From assembly GCA_036320915.1 (NCBI GenBank), contig JAXBDG010000004.1, forward strand, positions 558,001 through 622,000: 64,000 bases of DNA. The letters are read 5' to 3'. The notes beneath the pieces were generated by a model, which was not told the origin of the DNA, made no database searches, and saw only the letters and a program-made list of their open reading frames with translations. Below are positions 1 to 11,580 of this stretch, piece by piece (positions within the stretch are counted from its first letter, which is position 1; the number at the start of each line of letters is the position of its first letter). Source of the DNA: Linnemannia elongata. Taxonomy: Eukaryota > Mortierellomycota > Mortierellomycetes > Mortierellales > Mortierellaceae. Both the position numbers and the translations under genes were made by a program.

Positions 1-367
1 GTCTTTTTTTCAGTTATGCAGGACCATGAGGGGCCTTTACATTCAGGATATGTGAGGCATGGTACACTCTCTTCTGTGGATATTCCTAATAGACAAGTTG
101 GGCTTTTTCTCTCCCCCTCTCTAGTCCCTTTTCGCGACAATCTTTGTTTTAAAGATTTCACCGAGGAGGAGGAGAAGGAGGAGGAGGACTGATCATCGAT
201 TTCAAAGGTCAATTCACTTTTAAAGTGTGAACAGATCAATTGATCAATCAATTATCATCAGACCCTCATGTTAAAAAATCTTCCAACCAAGTTTGAAGCA
301 TAAAACATCAAAAGAGATTGTCCCATTTCTTACAGCTTCATTAATATTATTATTACAGGCAGTTTTT
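1..367. other. 3' flank of family member A, no gene seen
   Basis: This AT-rich stretch lies downstream of the minus-strand gene that stops at 368. It contains a short run of GAG/GGA triplets near 165-190 and a TTA/ATT-rich stretch near 340-358. I see no supported gene, RNA or repeat element. Confidence 0.5.
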
Positions 368-1500
368 TCATATCGACCTTCTTTTCTTCTTTTCAGATGT
401 GTGGATGATTTGGGATGGTACAAGAGCATGGGGCGCTCCAAACTCCGGGCTGGGCTTAGTATTACGCGGGATCGAAGGAGGTGAAGACGACATTGGTGTG
501 GATGAAACATGTGGATCCTGAGATGACTGTCCATATTCAGTCGCGATCGGAGATGCGCTGAGTGACGATGCTTCTGTACTGGTTGCTGGTTGTGCGGGTG
601 GGACAAATGGTGTGGGTTGCCATGCTGCTTGTGGTGCTCCTGACCAACCTGGATAAGGTATTGATGGGCTGGAGGTAGCTGGATCTGTGCTGTAGGCTGT
701 TGTGACAACGTTAGGCCGAGGGTGGGATGAGAACTGTAAGGCCTGCATGTGGTCCTGATAGGTTTGATGTTGTTGCTCTTGTGACAGAGGTGTGATGGGC
801 GCCATCGGTAAGTGAGATGTCGGTGTAGCATGCTGTTGAAGTTGATGATTTTGTCCAGGTGTGAAGCCGGGGTTGTAATAATTAGGTCCACCATTGTGTC
901 TTGGCTCGAGGTTGGACGTAGTCAAAGGCCCTATTGCTTCGTTAGCCTTGGTCTTTTTCTTCCCGTTCCTGGAGATGAACAAATACGAAATCCCTCCTAA
1001 AACAATAATTCCCACAACAACGCCGACTATTGCCCCCGTAGACTCTCCACCCGAGCCCGAACCACCGCCACCATTCTGGGGCGACGTGGGGTTCGGATTA
1101 ATCCCCACCGAATCCGTTACATTTACTTGCTGTAGGGCCTTGACAGTCTTCCATCCCGTCCCGTCGTCTCCAAAGGCATACATGTCGTCGTAACTGGTCA
1201 CCAGCGCGAAAAAGAGTCTTTGACTGGTGTTTGGTGGACCAATAGTACCGTTTCCAAGGGGAGCGAACGAGCCGATGGGAGAGGGGAATCGGGCGGTAAA
1301 GTTCTGCGGCTTTCCGACGGTCACTTTTGTGGGGGAATCGATGAATGTGTAGATTGCACTAGGGAGAAATTGGATGCTGCTGTCTTTTGACTACAAGGTG
1401 CAAAGCAAACGAAAAGGGTCGAGAGGGTAAGGCGGGAAGATCTTTAGTATGTCAAGTGTTGTTGAAGGGGATTCATGTTTTTAGCGAGGCAAAAATAGAC

Positions 1501-1533
<33 letters not shown>

Positions 1534-2603
1534 AAAGAAAAGGGTAGAAAGATATCGTGCTAAAAAGTTCAATCTCTCACTCAGTCTCAATCAAAGAAAA
1601 GATCCATTTTCCACACTTACAACATCGCGGACATTGATGAGGGTAAGGTTTCCGTCCTTGGCATGCATAATGTTTGTTTGCGAATCAGGGTGGACATAAA
1701 AAACCGTCGAAGTGTCATAGATCTTGTCTTGAGGCTGGGGCGAAAGGGCCCCAGGAATGAGAGGGAAACTGGTGAGGAAGGCTTGGTAGGTGTGCATGAT
1801 GTTCCTGTAGGCATATGCGTACAGACGGTTATTGCCGATCGCAATCTGGTTCGGGTATCCGTGCGTTGTCCTGTTCTATTGTCATTTTATTTGAAACGGG
1901 TGAATGTGAAATGGAGAGTTCTGCGCCATTAAAAACATGAAAAGTACACCAATCAACACATACCCTTACAGTAATGTTTGGTAAAAAACAAACCCTTAGT
2001 TTACACCTACCATGCTCCAATTACTCATGGGTGAAAGCGTCTTTGCCTGCTCATCCACGCTCGCAACACCAACGGTCTCCCCATCCCCAGTCACATACGC
2101 AACTACAAGCACACTCCCTCCACCAGGGGCGCTAATATACCCCGACACCGCCCTCTCAAAATACGACGACCACCCATGCTCCGTCGGAACCGTAATCGTG
2201 CTCCAGGCACCCAAACCCGTATACCACCTTTATTTTCCATCGTCCCATTCGGATCATATCTAATAACATGCGGCAGTTTAGGATTCTGGTCGTATTTTGA
2301 AGATGTCCAGTGTCGACTAAACAGCGTGAAAACCCCCAGCGCATCAACAGTACACGAAAACTTTCGCAAAATCTCGTCACTGCCGCTTTCGTCTTTGATG
2401 ACAGCGCCGTGATAGATTCGAGAGACGACGGACCAGGTAAGGTTGGCGGTGATAGGGGAGGCAGGATAGTCGTTGGTCTTGTAAAGGATCATCTCGTAGG
2501 CGTACGGTGAGATGGTGTCGTAGGTCACGTCGAAGGTGAGACCATAGGCTGCCCTGCCTGCAGGATCTGATGTGATGCAGTATAGCTTTTTTAGAACGCC
2601 CAT
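368..2603 (-). pseudogene. Family member A: single-TM membrane protein, one frameshift
   Basis: Three exons are readable: 2603-2011, 1875-1621 and 1390-368, with GT-AG introns in phase 0. Intron 2 carries a run of 30 A. Exon 1 begins MGVLKK, has the Cys...GVFT motif and an RYDPxG motif, then changes frame once near 2220-2235. Exon 1 is 593 nt where 594 would keep frame, so one base appears missing. Otherwise the gene would give about 623 residues: ectodomain with several N-x-S/T sites, a glycine/serine linker, TM helix at about 402-422, then a Pro/Gln/Ser-rich tail with FSSHPRPN, AAWQPTPFVPP and a basic end KKKRRSI. No signal peptide is visible. Function is unknown. The tail closely matches members B and F. 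It is either a very young pseudogene or an assembly error in a live gene. Confidence 0.75.
1502..1531. repeat. Poly-A tract (30 A) in intron 2 of member A
   Basis: An uninterrupted run of A is followed by GAAAAG repeats, inside the intron between exons 2 and 3 of member A. Confidence 0.9.
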
Positions 2604-2763
2604 GATGGAGTTTGTTGCTATTGGGCTTGTATGTTTTGAGTAGTGGTGGGTAGTGGAGTGTTGATGGGTAAGAATTGAAGGACGGAAGAATAAGAGAAGA
2701 AAAAATATCCAGGATGGGCTATGGGTGAGAAACACAAGAACAGGGGGAAAGAAGGATGGCGGA

Positions 2764-2804
<41 letters not shown>

Positions 2805-3766
2805 TGAGGGTAAAGAAGAGAGTCGACAGCGTACGTTGCGCTCGTATCACTTTTTTATTTTGTTTGAGAGCCAACATGCACCAGCAGACATGCGCATCTG
2901 TTCTCATCGATTTCTAATCACAGAAACCGTACTGAGGGAAAAGAAAAATGTACTGAGAGGTCTAATTCAACTTCCCGGGATCATGCTAACGAAAAAAAAA
3001 AAAAAAAAAAAAAAGTGAACTCCATCTCCGTCACCCTCTCGTTCTCTTCTTGATCGATATTTTCTGAGGTTTCTACCTCTTTATTTTTCTCAGCATGCTG
3101 ATCTTTTTTTTTTTTTAATCCAAATGAAATACAAGAAGTCCTCGGCAATGCACCGATAGAAAAGGCATAACTCGCTCAATTGCTTCCCTCAATTTTTGTA
3201 TTCCCTCCATCTTTCCTCCATTCCTCGGTGATTGATCGTACCTGAACTGAGTTTGAAATTAAGCATTTCAGCGTTCCTCACTCTCTCTCACACCATTAAA
3301 CACAAACACATACGGAGAACAACAAAAAAAACGGGAGCCAAAAATGCATGCACGAGGTGCAAACGTCTGGTCAAAAAGCGTGTCGAGCAACACTCGTTTT
3401 TTCTTTTGCTTTCAATTTCGACTCTCTCTTTCAGGCCTCATCACCTCCGCCTACCTTTTGTTTTTGTTTCCAAAAACGCCGATCTTACTAATCCCCCAAC
3501 ATTGCATATATCATGGACCACCCTTACAGTCTCATACAAAGAAGGGGCAGAGGAAAGGCTCAGCGAACAATAGGAACGAAAAGAAGGAACAAAAAACTAC
3601 GCATCCAGGGCTTTCGGATTTAGATGTTATATCATGAAACTGGTCACCTTTTCTTCTATCATAGGCCAAAACCGTTCCGAGCCAGATATGCATTTTTTCT
3701 TTCTCACAAAAAAAAAAAAAAAAAAAGTGCGCGGAACTGTATTTAAAACTTTTACGTTTATTCTTC
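2604..3766. promoter_or_regulatory. Intergenic: upstream region of A, downstream of B
   Basis: No supported gene. On the sense strand of member A this region holds a poly-T run of 37 (plus-strand A at 2766-2802) about 165-200 nt before the ATG. It also carries further A tracts at about 2992-3014 and 3708-3725, and pyrimidine-rich leader sequence. Reading frames here are low-complexity. Confidence 0.5.
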
Positions 3767-5038
3767 CTAGTGCAAGTGGTATTCGTCAACATACTGTGGG
3801 TTCTGGGACCTCGCCAACAAGGCGTGGGGAGATAATGCCGAGCCAGGTTCCTGGTTAGGTCTCGTGCTGCGAGGTACAAAAGGAGAAGGAGGAGGAGAAG
3901 CAGGCGAAGGAGTCCCGCTATCATTAGGGTCACGAACCGCATTGGTCTGTGAAGTATCAATGCCTGTCGTGCTAGAAAACTCGGTAGCATTAGAAGCACC
4001 AGGAGAGTGACCAACTACACCGGCTTCAGCACCGGCACTGTGTGATGGCAACCCTGTGTTGCTGGCTGGTCGTGCGGGTGGAACAAACGGCGTTGGCTGC
4101 CATGCTGCTTGCGATGCCCCTGACGATCCGGGATAGGATACTGGTGCGTTAGAGGTCCCTGGCTCTGTGCTATAGGCGGTCGTCACGAAGGTGGGGCGAG
4201 GGTGGGATGAAAACTGTAATGCTTGCATATGGTCCTGAAAGGTGTGAATTTGTTGTGGTTGCGTTGGTAAGGACGTGATGGGTGTCATAGGAATGACAGT
4301 TGAAGGCGTCATCGATTGATGACTTCCTGGGAAAGTTGTGGCAGGGTATTGCCCTGTAGCGGAGATATGAGGAGCAAATCCGGCATTTGGTAGTGGATGC
4401 TGAGGTGGCATGGTGTTGTGTCGGTTACTATAGTTGTTTCCTTTGCCTTTCCCTGTGCCTGTGCTGCTGCCTTGAGGAACACCACTCAGTGGAAAAATCG
4501 ATTGCTGTACTGCCGGAAGGATGGTAGTGGTGGCGGGGTATTGAGCTGTAACTGGGTTATGAGGAGTAGATCCGGCATTTGGTAGTGGATGCTGAGGCGG
4601 CATAGTGTTGTGTCGGTTACTATAGTTGTTTCCTTTGCCTTTACTTGTTGTGCTTGTGCTCCCGCCATGAAAAACACCAGTCGTCGATGGCTGTACTGTC
4701 GGAAAAACGCTGGTAGAGGCGACAGGAAATGGTCCTGCAAGGCTGAAGTCACTTTCAGCCTCACCTTTTTGTGCCGCCGGTTTCTGAGGCATGGTATTAT
4801 GTCTGTTACTAAAGTTATCGCCTGTGCCTGGTTTCTTGCCTTGAGTGACACCGGTCGGTCGTGAAGTTCCACTACGGGCACTCCCCTTTATCAGCGCTAT
4901 ACGCGCTGCCGCACGCGCCTTGAAAAGCTCGTTTTCCTCCTTCCTTTTGCCCCTGCAATGAAAAACTGCCACCAGTATAATAAGTGCCATCACTGCACCT
5001 CCCAAAATCAGCCCCACAGTCGCACTATCCTCCGACAT
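3767..5038 (-). CDS. Family member B: tail-only membrane protein, no ectodomain
   Basis: This single-exon gene encodes 423 residues. I chose the ATG at 5038 (MSEDSATV) because the frame upstream is pyrimidine-derived low complexity typical of a 5' leader. A TM helix starts at residue 8 and is followed at once by RGKRKEEN, so the rest should be cytosolic. The tail contains three repeats with the core SNRHNTMP, encoded by DNA units of about 191 bp. It then has the family motifs FQDHMQALQFSSHPRP, VTTAYSTEP and AAWQPTPFVPP shared with A and F. The whole N-terminal ectodomain of the family is missing, with only about seven residues before the helix. It could be a signalling partner, a decoy or a degenerate copy; an intact 1.27 kb frame argues against decay. 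Function is unknown. Confidence 0.75.
   Translation of the reverse strand: MSEDSATVGLILGGAVMALIILVAVFHCRGKRKEENELFKARAAARIALIKGSARSGTSRPTGVTQGKKPGTGDNFSNRHNTMPQKPAAQKGEAESDFSLAGPFPVASTSVFPTVQPSTTGVFHGGSTSTTSKGKGNNYSNRHNTMPPQHPLPNAGSTPHNPVTAQYPATTTILPAVQQSIFPLSGVPQGSSTGTGKGKGNNYSNRHNTMPPQHPLPNAGFAPHISATGQYPATTFPGSHQSMTPSTVIPMTPITSLPTQPQQIHTFQDHMQALQFSSHPRPTFVTTAYSTEPGTSNAPVSYPGSSGASQAAWQPTPFVPPARPASNTGLPSHSAGAEAGVVGHSPGASNATEFSSTTGIDTSQTNAVRDPNDSGTPSPASPPPSPFVPRSTRPNQEPGSALSPHALLARSQNPQYVDEYHLH
4370..4830 (-). repeat. Three tandem units of about 191 bp in member B
   Basis: The cores GGCATGGTGTTGTG (near 4407), GGCATAGTGTTGTG (near 4599) and GGCATGGTATTATG (near 4789) are spaced about 191 bp apart. 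The two left units are nearly identical over some 85 bp. Each encodes a SNRHNTMP block. Confidence 0.85.
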
Positions 5039-5572
5039 TCGTGCTTTTTTTTGTTTGTCGGTGTATGTGTGTGTGTTTTTTTTTGGTACGAGATTTGAAG
5101 AAGGGCAGATAGCGAGTGAACTGAAGAGGATTCGTTTGTTAGGAAGTGAGATGCGATGCCTGTGTAATAAGGGCGAAGATGAAGGAAGAAGGTATGAGGG
5201 TGCTGGGAGAAAAAAAAGGTGGAGGGAGTAAAAGGACAAGGGGGGAAGAGAAGAGACATAAAGAAAAAAAAATATAAAGAGGGGGGGGGGGATTGCTCAT
5301 TGCCCCTGGTTATATTGGCGAAATGACAAAAAAAAAAAAAAAAAAAAAAAAAAGCGGCGCCGGGTTTAAGGTTCGGATCTATGTCTCTGTGCTCCATTGT
5401 TTTTCGATTCTTCTTCGCATCCTTTGCCACACCACCCATGATTGGCCATGTCCCCCTTTTATATGGCAACAGTTAGCCAATAATAATTGTGACAGTTTTT
5501 GCCATCCAAGATAACTGCATACAAAAAAATAATCTTTTAGGATAGCTTTTCATTTGACAACAAAGCGAAACC
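5039..5572. promoter_or_regulatory. Upstream region of B, 3' flank of C
   Basis: No gene is seen. The sense strand of B has a poly-T run of 26 (plus-strand A at 5328-5353) about 290 nt before the ATG, a G run at about 5281-5291 and a pyrimidine-rich leader. Confidence 0.5.
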
Positions 5573-7916
5573 TCAAAGGCTACGCCGCGTCCGGCGAGAA
5601 ACCCCCGCAGTGAACCCCAGCGAAGGTAAAGAGCCCGACGCTACAGAATCCTGTAAGATGGCTTGCGGTCCTCTAGGAACCGGGGCAGACATAAGCTCCA
5701 TAGGTTGTTGTTCCGGGGATTGATGACCAGGCATGGTGAAGGCAGGAGGCGCGGAAGGGACGGGGGGTATAGGGAACGCGACCGGCCTGTGCATTATCAA
5801 CGAGGACGATGCCGAAGACGAGGACGAAGAAGACGGGCGGTGGGTTAAATTATAATGATGATGATGCTCCTCAGGAGTCTGACTGTAGGGTGGTGCAGAG
5901 TCAGAGGTTCCATGGACTTGAGACCACGCCTCGTGTTCTTTTGAAGAGATCGAGGGCGGGAGAGGTGGACTTCCGGTGGATCGAAAGGGGACTGGCGATC
6001 CTGCAGTTACTGCGGGTGCGGGTTGTGACAGAGACAAGCCTGAATGGGTATAAATGTAAGGTGCAGTCGGGTGTTGGCTGAATTGTTGTTGGTGGGCTTT
6101 TGGGAGTGGTGGTATGGACTCTGTCCATATTGATGACGATGAGTTGTTGGCAGTGCTTGTCGTAGTAAGGGAGTGAGGCTGCCGCGGTTGCTGGGCGGTC
6201 AGCTCATAGTCCTGGCCATAAGGCGATGTAGTCGGCGTAGATCTCAATAAAGCTGAATGTCCTATCGTCCTGCTGTTGGATACAGAGGCGACGGTAGGTT
6301 GCGAAGACGACGCATCGTGTCCGCTGTCAGATCCCGCCATTGTAGTGGTGACTGTCGGTCGTGGATGGTTCCCGAGTCCAACCTCCCTCATATACCCTGT
6401 CGAAACATCAATCCCATGCTCCTCCATATCTTCTGTCACCAGGATCTTGTCCCTGCCATCCAGATCAACCGACGACGATGGGTCCTCGATCTTGTTCATA
6501 CGATCCTTGTCCGATCCGTCTAGGTGGTCATCCTTCATCATCACCTCGATAATCTTGGTCCCCAGTTTCCTGCGCAAGGCTGGCCATCGTTTCCGGAGGA
6601 CAAAGTACAGGATGAGTATTATCACCAAAAGCCCTCCAGCGACAGATCCACCAACGATTGCTGGCGTGTGATTTGGACTGTTGTTGTATCGGTCCCCATA
6701 AGGAGCTGTGATGTTGATGTTGTAATCGATCCAGGTCCCGTCACCATATGTGACTGCACCTAGGGATATGCTCTCAACTGGCCAGTATCCCGGTGCGTTG
6801 ACGACGAATGCAAACGGGTCCTGGGTCCCAGCTGCGTTTCCACCGATGGGCTGAATCGCAGCTCCAGATAACCGGTCAATGTCGGTCAAGTTTGAAGGGG
6901 AGAGTGCCTTGTCCTGAAAGGTAGGACCGTCCCTGAACCTCATGATGATTCCTGGTCCTGGTCCGATGGGTCCGTCGGCGCCCTGACAGAATACATACAA
7001 AATATCTTTGTAGAAGGAGGTCGAGAGGTATCCGGGAGCGCAGTCGGACATGCTAGATGCGTTGAATGTCTGGAGGTTGGGTGGTGGCTTGAAAGAGTTG
7101 AGGCTGCCGGAGAGAGGTATCCTTGTCAAGATTGTGTTGAGTTTTCCTGTCCTGTTGTTGGCGAGGAGGGTTCCAAACTGGTAGAGAACATTGTTTCCAT
7201 AGACAAGCCGAGTTGGGTATCCATGCGTCAATGGATCCTATTCAACAATAAACAATTTCACCCGAACCGTTAATACGCTTATTTCAACCCTTCTAAATTA
7301 AGAGGGCGATCGATCCTATCAAAACAGAGCAAATAAAGCAATTGCTGTCCGCACTACTAATTCAACTTACGAGAGTCCAGTTGAGAGCATTGACAAACTG
7401 GGGTGCACCCTTTGCATCTTTGCTCATAACACCCAAGGCGACAGTATTCGTCGTCCCTACATTCGCCTGCACAAGCGTCGTTGTACCCGGCCATTCAAAG
7501 ACTGCAAAGCTATCCGTTACATCCCCCCACAGGTAGTCTGGCGAGAGACTAAAATTGGACCAGCTCGAGGACTGCGGGTCGTATTGAAATCCTCCTGAAG
7601 GTCTCTGAGGGACGGACGGATCGGGTATATAATTGGGGTCGGTGAGGTTGAAGGCAGACATCATGGTAAAGACGCCAGTCTGTTGGTCAACATGACAAAC
7701 CATGGGTGAGTAATCCTGTGGGTAGTACATCTCTCTGGGCCAGGCGGAGATAAGGGACCAGGTCATGTTGTCGATTGAAGTTGGGTTGTCGTTTGACTCG
7801 ACGAGGGCGACGTAGTTGTCCTGCATGTTGTCGTTATCCTTGAGTGAGTGTGTGTACGACATGCCGACCAGTCGTGCGCCATTGATGGTGACACACTGGA
7901 GCGATATTACACCCAT
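5573..7916 (-). CDS. Family member C: long single-TM membrane protein
   Basis: Two exons (7916-7371 and 7237-5573) give 736 residues with a phase-0 junction. The second intron present in A, D, F and I is absent here. The protein starts MGVISLQCVT without a signal peptide. It has the family GVFT motif (CHVDQQTGVFT) and FQYDP, several N-glycosylation sequons, and a HGYP motif at the start of exon 2. A TM helix lies at about 375-396, followed by RKRWPALRRK, so the long C-terminus is probably cytosolic. The tail is Ser/Pro/His-rich, with HPRPTVTTT at about 473 and a basic end RRTRRSL that resembles the end of member A. It is the most divergent intact member of the cluster. Function is unknown; a surface sensor or adhesion role is a guess. 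Confidence 0.85.
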
Positions 7917-9090
7917 TCTTGGGGCTCTTGTGTGTTAGTGGAAGTGGTTGGTTGATCAAGTGAATGTGTTCCTGGTTATTATGCTGTTGGTTGTAGTTAT
8001 TGTTGTTGAATGCGAGTTGTCATTAGGTTGAAAGGAATGTTTGTGGATGTAGGGGGCGTGTGAGTTTTGCTTAATGAATGAATGAGTGAATGAATGAATG
8101 AAACACAGAGAGTGTGAGGAAGAAAGAGAGAGAGAAGTGTGAGGATAAGGATAAAGGAGGAGAAGGGGTGACGGACAGAGTGTAAGACGAAGAAAGTCAA
8201 AAAAAAAAAAAAAAAAGTGGCGGCAAAAAAGAAGAGAGCGAGGGTGAATAAAAAAGAGGCAAGAGAAGAGAGACAGAGTGTGAGAGAGACAGAGTGTGAG
8301 AGAGAAAGAAAGGGAGGGAAAAGAAAAAAATGAGTACTGTACAGGGTCCACTCAGACGACAAGAGCAAATAGTTGAAGAAAAAGAGAAACAAACAAAAAC
8401 CGTTGTCCGCTGTTGATATACAAAGATGTCTGAGTGGAGTAGGAATCAGTAGAGGGGAGGTGGTCGGTCCAGACCCCCCTCCACTATTGTCACCTCCCTT
8501 TGAACTGAACAACAACAAAACTCCAATCATTCCCCAGCCCTGTCTCGCCACCCATCCCACCCGCACCCTCTGCGTCACATAGACCCTTATACCCTCTCTC
8601 CCTTCTATCCCCTATCGCTCACTGTGTTGAAATGAAATTTCCCGCAGCGCCACTCCTCCCTCAACGTACTCTCTCTAACGTAAACCATCATATTGTAACA
8701 ACAGCAATAACAATAGCGATCTCACTTCTCCTCCTCGGGCAACTCTCCTTGCTCCCTTCCCTCTCTTCCTTCTCTTCCCAGCCATCTTCTTTCCTTTCTT
8801 TCTTTCTTTCTTTCTTTCTTCCTTCCTTTCTTTCTTTGTGTTCAAAGCAGACGTTCAAAAAGAACAACTTTCATGCATACAAAACTTGGTTGTGGATCCA
8901 TGACCAACACCCACTCGTCTTTCCCGCAGGCAAGACGCACGGTCCCGTACCTCTACGCCCACTCATCTTCCTTCCTTTCCTTCCACCTTGCTTGTACGAC
9001 AGACCCCCATTTCTTGTCACCCTCCATAGGATAGGCAATTTATTTTTTTTTATTTCCTTTACTCCGAATGCATCCTTGCCTTTCCCCTAT
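7917..9090. promoter_or_regulatory. Upstream region of C and 3' flank of eRF3
   Basis: The sense strand of C carries a CT-rich leader (plus-strand GA-rich 8100-8330) with a poly-T run of 18 (plus-strand A at 8199-8216) about 290 nt upstream. A TTTC microsatellite lies at about 8785-8836. No gene is supported; the frame at 8632-9138 is low-complexity. Confidence 0.45.
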
Positions 9091-11580
9091 TTACTCTGCA
9101 CCGTCATCCTTTTCTCCAGCTCCAGAACCAACCCCTAGCAGCTTAGTAATCTTGCCAATCGCAATCGTCTTACCCTCATCCCTCAACGTAAACCTCCCCA
9201 TCTGCGGCGAATCCGCAAATGTCTCCACACACAACGCACCCCCAGACGTCTCAATCGTCACTATCCCCTGTTGACCCTTCTTCAAGAACTGTAGTGGTCG
9301 TTTCGACTTCCGGCCCGTCTTCTTGTCGATCAAATGTAGCATTGCTGTCAGAGTAATTTCCTCAATGGCGGTATGGATGTGAAGGACGGCAGTGTAACCA
9401 GAGGCGATGATGTTCTTGAGGTCGAGGATGCCCAAAGCTGCTTCGAATTTCGAAACGGCATGGACTGGATGCTTCAGACTGCATAATACGAATCCTGGCA
9501 TCACGTCCTATACATTCGTTTGTTTGATTGTTTGATAGATTGTTTGTTTGTTTGTTTTGTTTTTGTGTAGATAACAAAGAGATAAAAAAAAAAACGTTAG
9601 ATTCCGTTTGAGAGTAGCAATTGAAAGTAAGAGTCGTTACGAGATGAAGAGATAAAAAGGTCTGGTTTCGTGCGAGTAGCATCTGTAGCCAGGATAATGC
9701 GATCTGTGGAGTTGGCCGTTTTTGCAGTGAGACCGATGACACTCTTTCGAGAAAAAAAAACCCCCCTCTCCCTCTTGTGAGATCGGCGATATTTTTTTTC
9801 TTTCTCCTTTGAACGATTGTCTAGACCCGACATCGAGACATGAATATCTGAATCATTCTCTTCCATGTACTCCCCTCTCATTTGACCACAGGAGACAAAA
9901 GGGTACTTACCTCTTCTTCAACGCCACGCAGACGGAGTCGGATATTATCACCAACGCCAGCGACAGGGATCTCCTTCTCCAGCTCATTATAGATATTCGC
10001 CACTTCAACCTTGACTGCATTTGGCATCATCAAGACCTGTGCTCCCTTCTTAATCGACCCAGCCTCAATCTTGCCCACAACAATCGTCCCCATATCCTTG
10101 TACTTTTCACTGATCGGCATTCGGAACGGCGCATTCAACTTCCTGTCCGTAATCGTGATCGAGTCCAAGTAATCTAACAACGAAGGACCAGAATACCAGT
10201 CGCAGACCTTGGGGTCCATGCTCTTCTTGATATTAGCCCCCGTGTACCCAGAGACGGGCATGAACATGACATCGGTCTTGAGATTATACCGATTCGATTT
10301 GAGGAAGGGGGATAACTTTTCAACGCATTCATCGTAACGTTCCTTAGACCAGTTGACGGTCGGGTCATCCATCTTGTTGATCACAACGATGAGTTTGTTG
10401 ATCCCACCGTTCTTGGCCAGGACCGCGTGTTCCCGTGTCTGACCGCCCTTCTCGAACCCAGTCTCGAACTCTCCCTTGCGGGCAGAGATAACCAGCACTG
10501 CGACGTCTGCTTGTGCAGCACCGCCAATCATGCTAGGGACATAGGTCTTGTGTCCAGGTGCGTCAAGGATCGTATACCGTCGAGTATCTGTCTCAAAGTA
10601 CGCCCGTCCCACCTCCACCGTCTTTCCCTAATATCATCCACCGCCATGAAATACTATAGTTAGTTAATGATACCCGTAGAACAATGACTTTCTGTCAATA
10701 GTGTGCAGTCAAAGTGCAAAATAAATGCAAAGGTACCTTGGCACGCTCCTCTGCGTTAGTATCCAGCGCCCAGGATAGATACCAAGAGTCCCGTCCAGCC
10801 TCTTTAGCATCCTTCTCGTATTTTTCCAGCGTCCTCTTATCAATCATCCCCGACGCCTCTCTATGTTATTGCACCCGAGTGAAAGATCAATATACATGTG
10901 AATCGTTGCGCCCCTTCCCTCTAAGCAAAATACACACACGCACAAATCTAACAACCATCAAAAACACACAGGCTGCACAAAGTGACTTACAGGATACGTC
11001 CACCCATAGTCGACTTGCCCGCATCAACATGTCCAATAAAGATCACATTCATATGCTCCTTGCCAAAGAACTCTGTCAATGTTTCCTGATCCACCGCATC
11101 TTCATCTGCCTCCTCTGCTCCTCTACCTGCTGCCTCCGCTGCCGCTGCAGTCGCCTTCTTGGGTGCTGATGACGACGTCTTTTGGACAGGGGTGTTAGTT
11201 CTCGGCGTCGGAGGCGCTAACGTCGGAACAGGAGTGGGTGCAGCCGGAGATGCCGCCCGGTCGACGACTGCAGACTTGTTCGACACCGCCACTGTTGGTC
11301 GAGGCGCACTGATTTCTGGATTGGGAGCAGCAGCAGCACGTGTGGGTGGAGTGTCAACAGTCTTGTTGAGGACTGCAGCAGGTGGAGGAGCATTAAAATC
11401 GATCCCCGACGACGAAGGGGGTGCAGGTGCAGGTGCAGGTGCAGGTGGGGGCATCCATGAGGGGACAAAGGACTTTGCACTCGCTCTAGGGACAAAGGCG
11501 CCCGTGTTTGGATTCAGTGAGAGACCTGCCAGTTTTGTTGTTGGTGGAGTGGTCTTCTTGTCGTTGTCCTGGTCGCTCAT
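9091..11580 (-). CDS. SUP35: Translation termination factor eRF3 GTPase (Sup35/GSPT type)
   Basis: Four exons (11580-10991, 10860-10737, 10627-9911, 9507-9091) join in frame to 615 residues. eRF3 is the GTPase that works with eRF1 at stop codons in the cytosol. The N-region (about 190 residues) is Pro/Ala/Thr-rich and holds an overlapping pair of PAM2-like motifs, LNPNTGAFVP and SAKSFVPSW, which in eRF3 proteins bind the MLLE domain of poly(A)-binding protein. The EF-Tu-like core shows G1 GHVDAGKST, the KGKTVEVGRA switch region, G3 DAPGH and G4 NKMD. The C-terminal barrels end in the typical QMGRFTLRDEGKTIAIG. The N-domain is not Gln/Asn-rich as in budding-yeast Sup35. A separate HBS1 identity is unlikely given the PAM2 motifs and the EEE-DVMPGF region. 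Confidence 0.96.

Noticed and set aside
5039..5239. N-terminal extension of member B from an ATG at 5239
   Set aside because: The extra residues translate a pyrimidine-rich 5' leader and include Lys/Thr low complexity just before MSEDS; the later ATG gives a clean TM protein.
8632..9138. Plus-strand frame of 168 codons upstream of member C
   Set aside because: It runs through a TTTC microsatellite and CT-rich leader and overlaps the 3' end of eRF3; composition is Phe/Leu/Ser/Pro low complexity.
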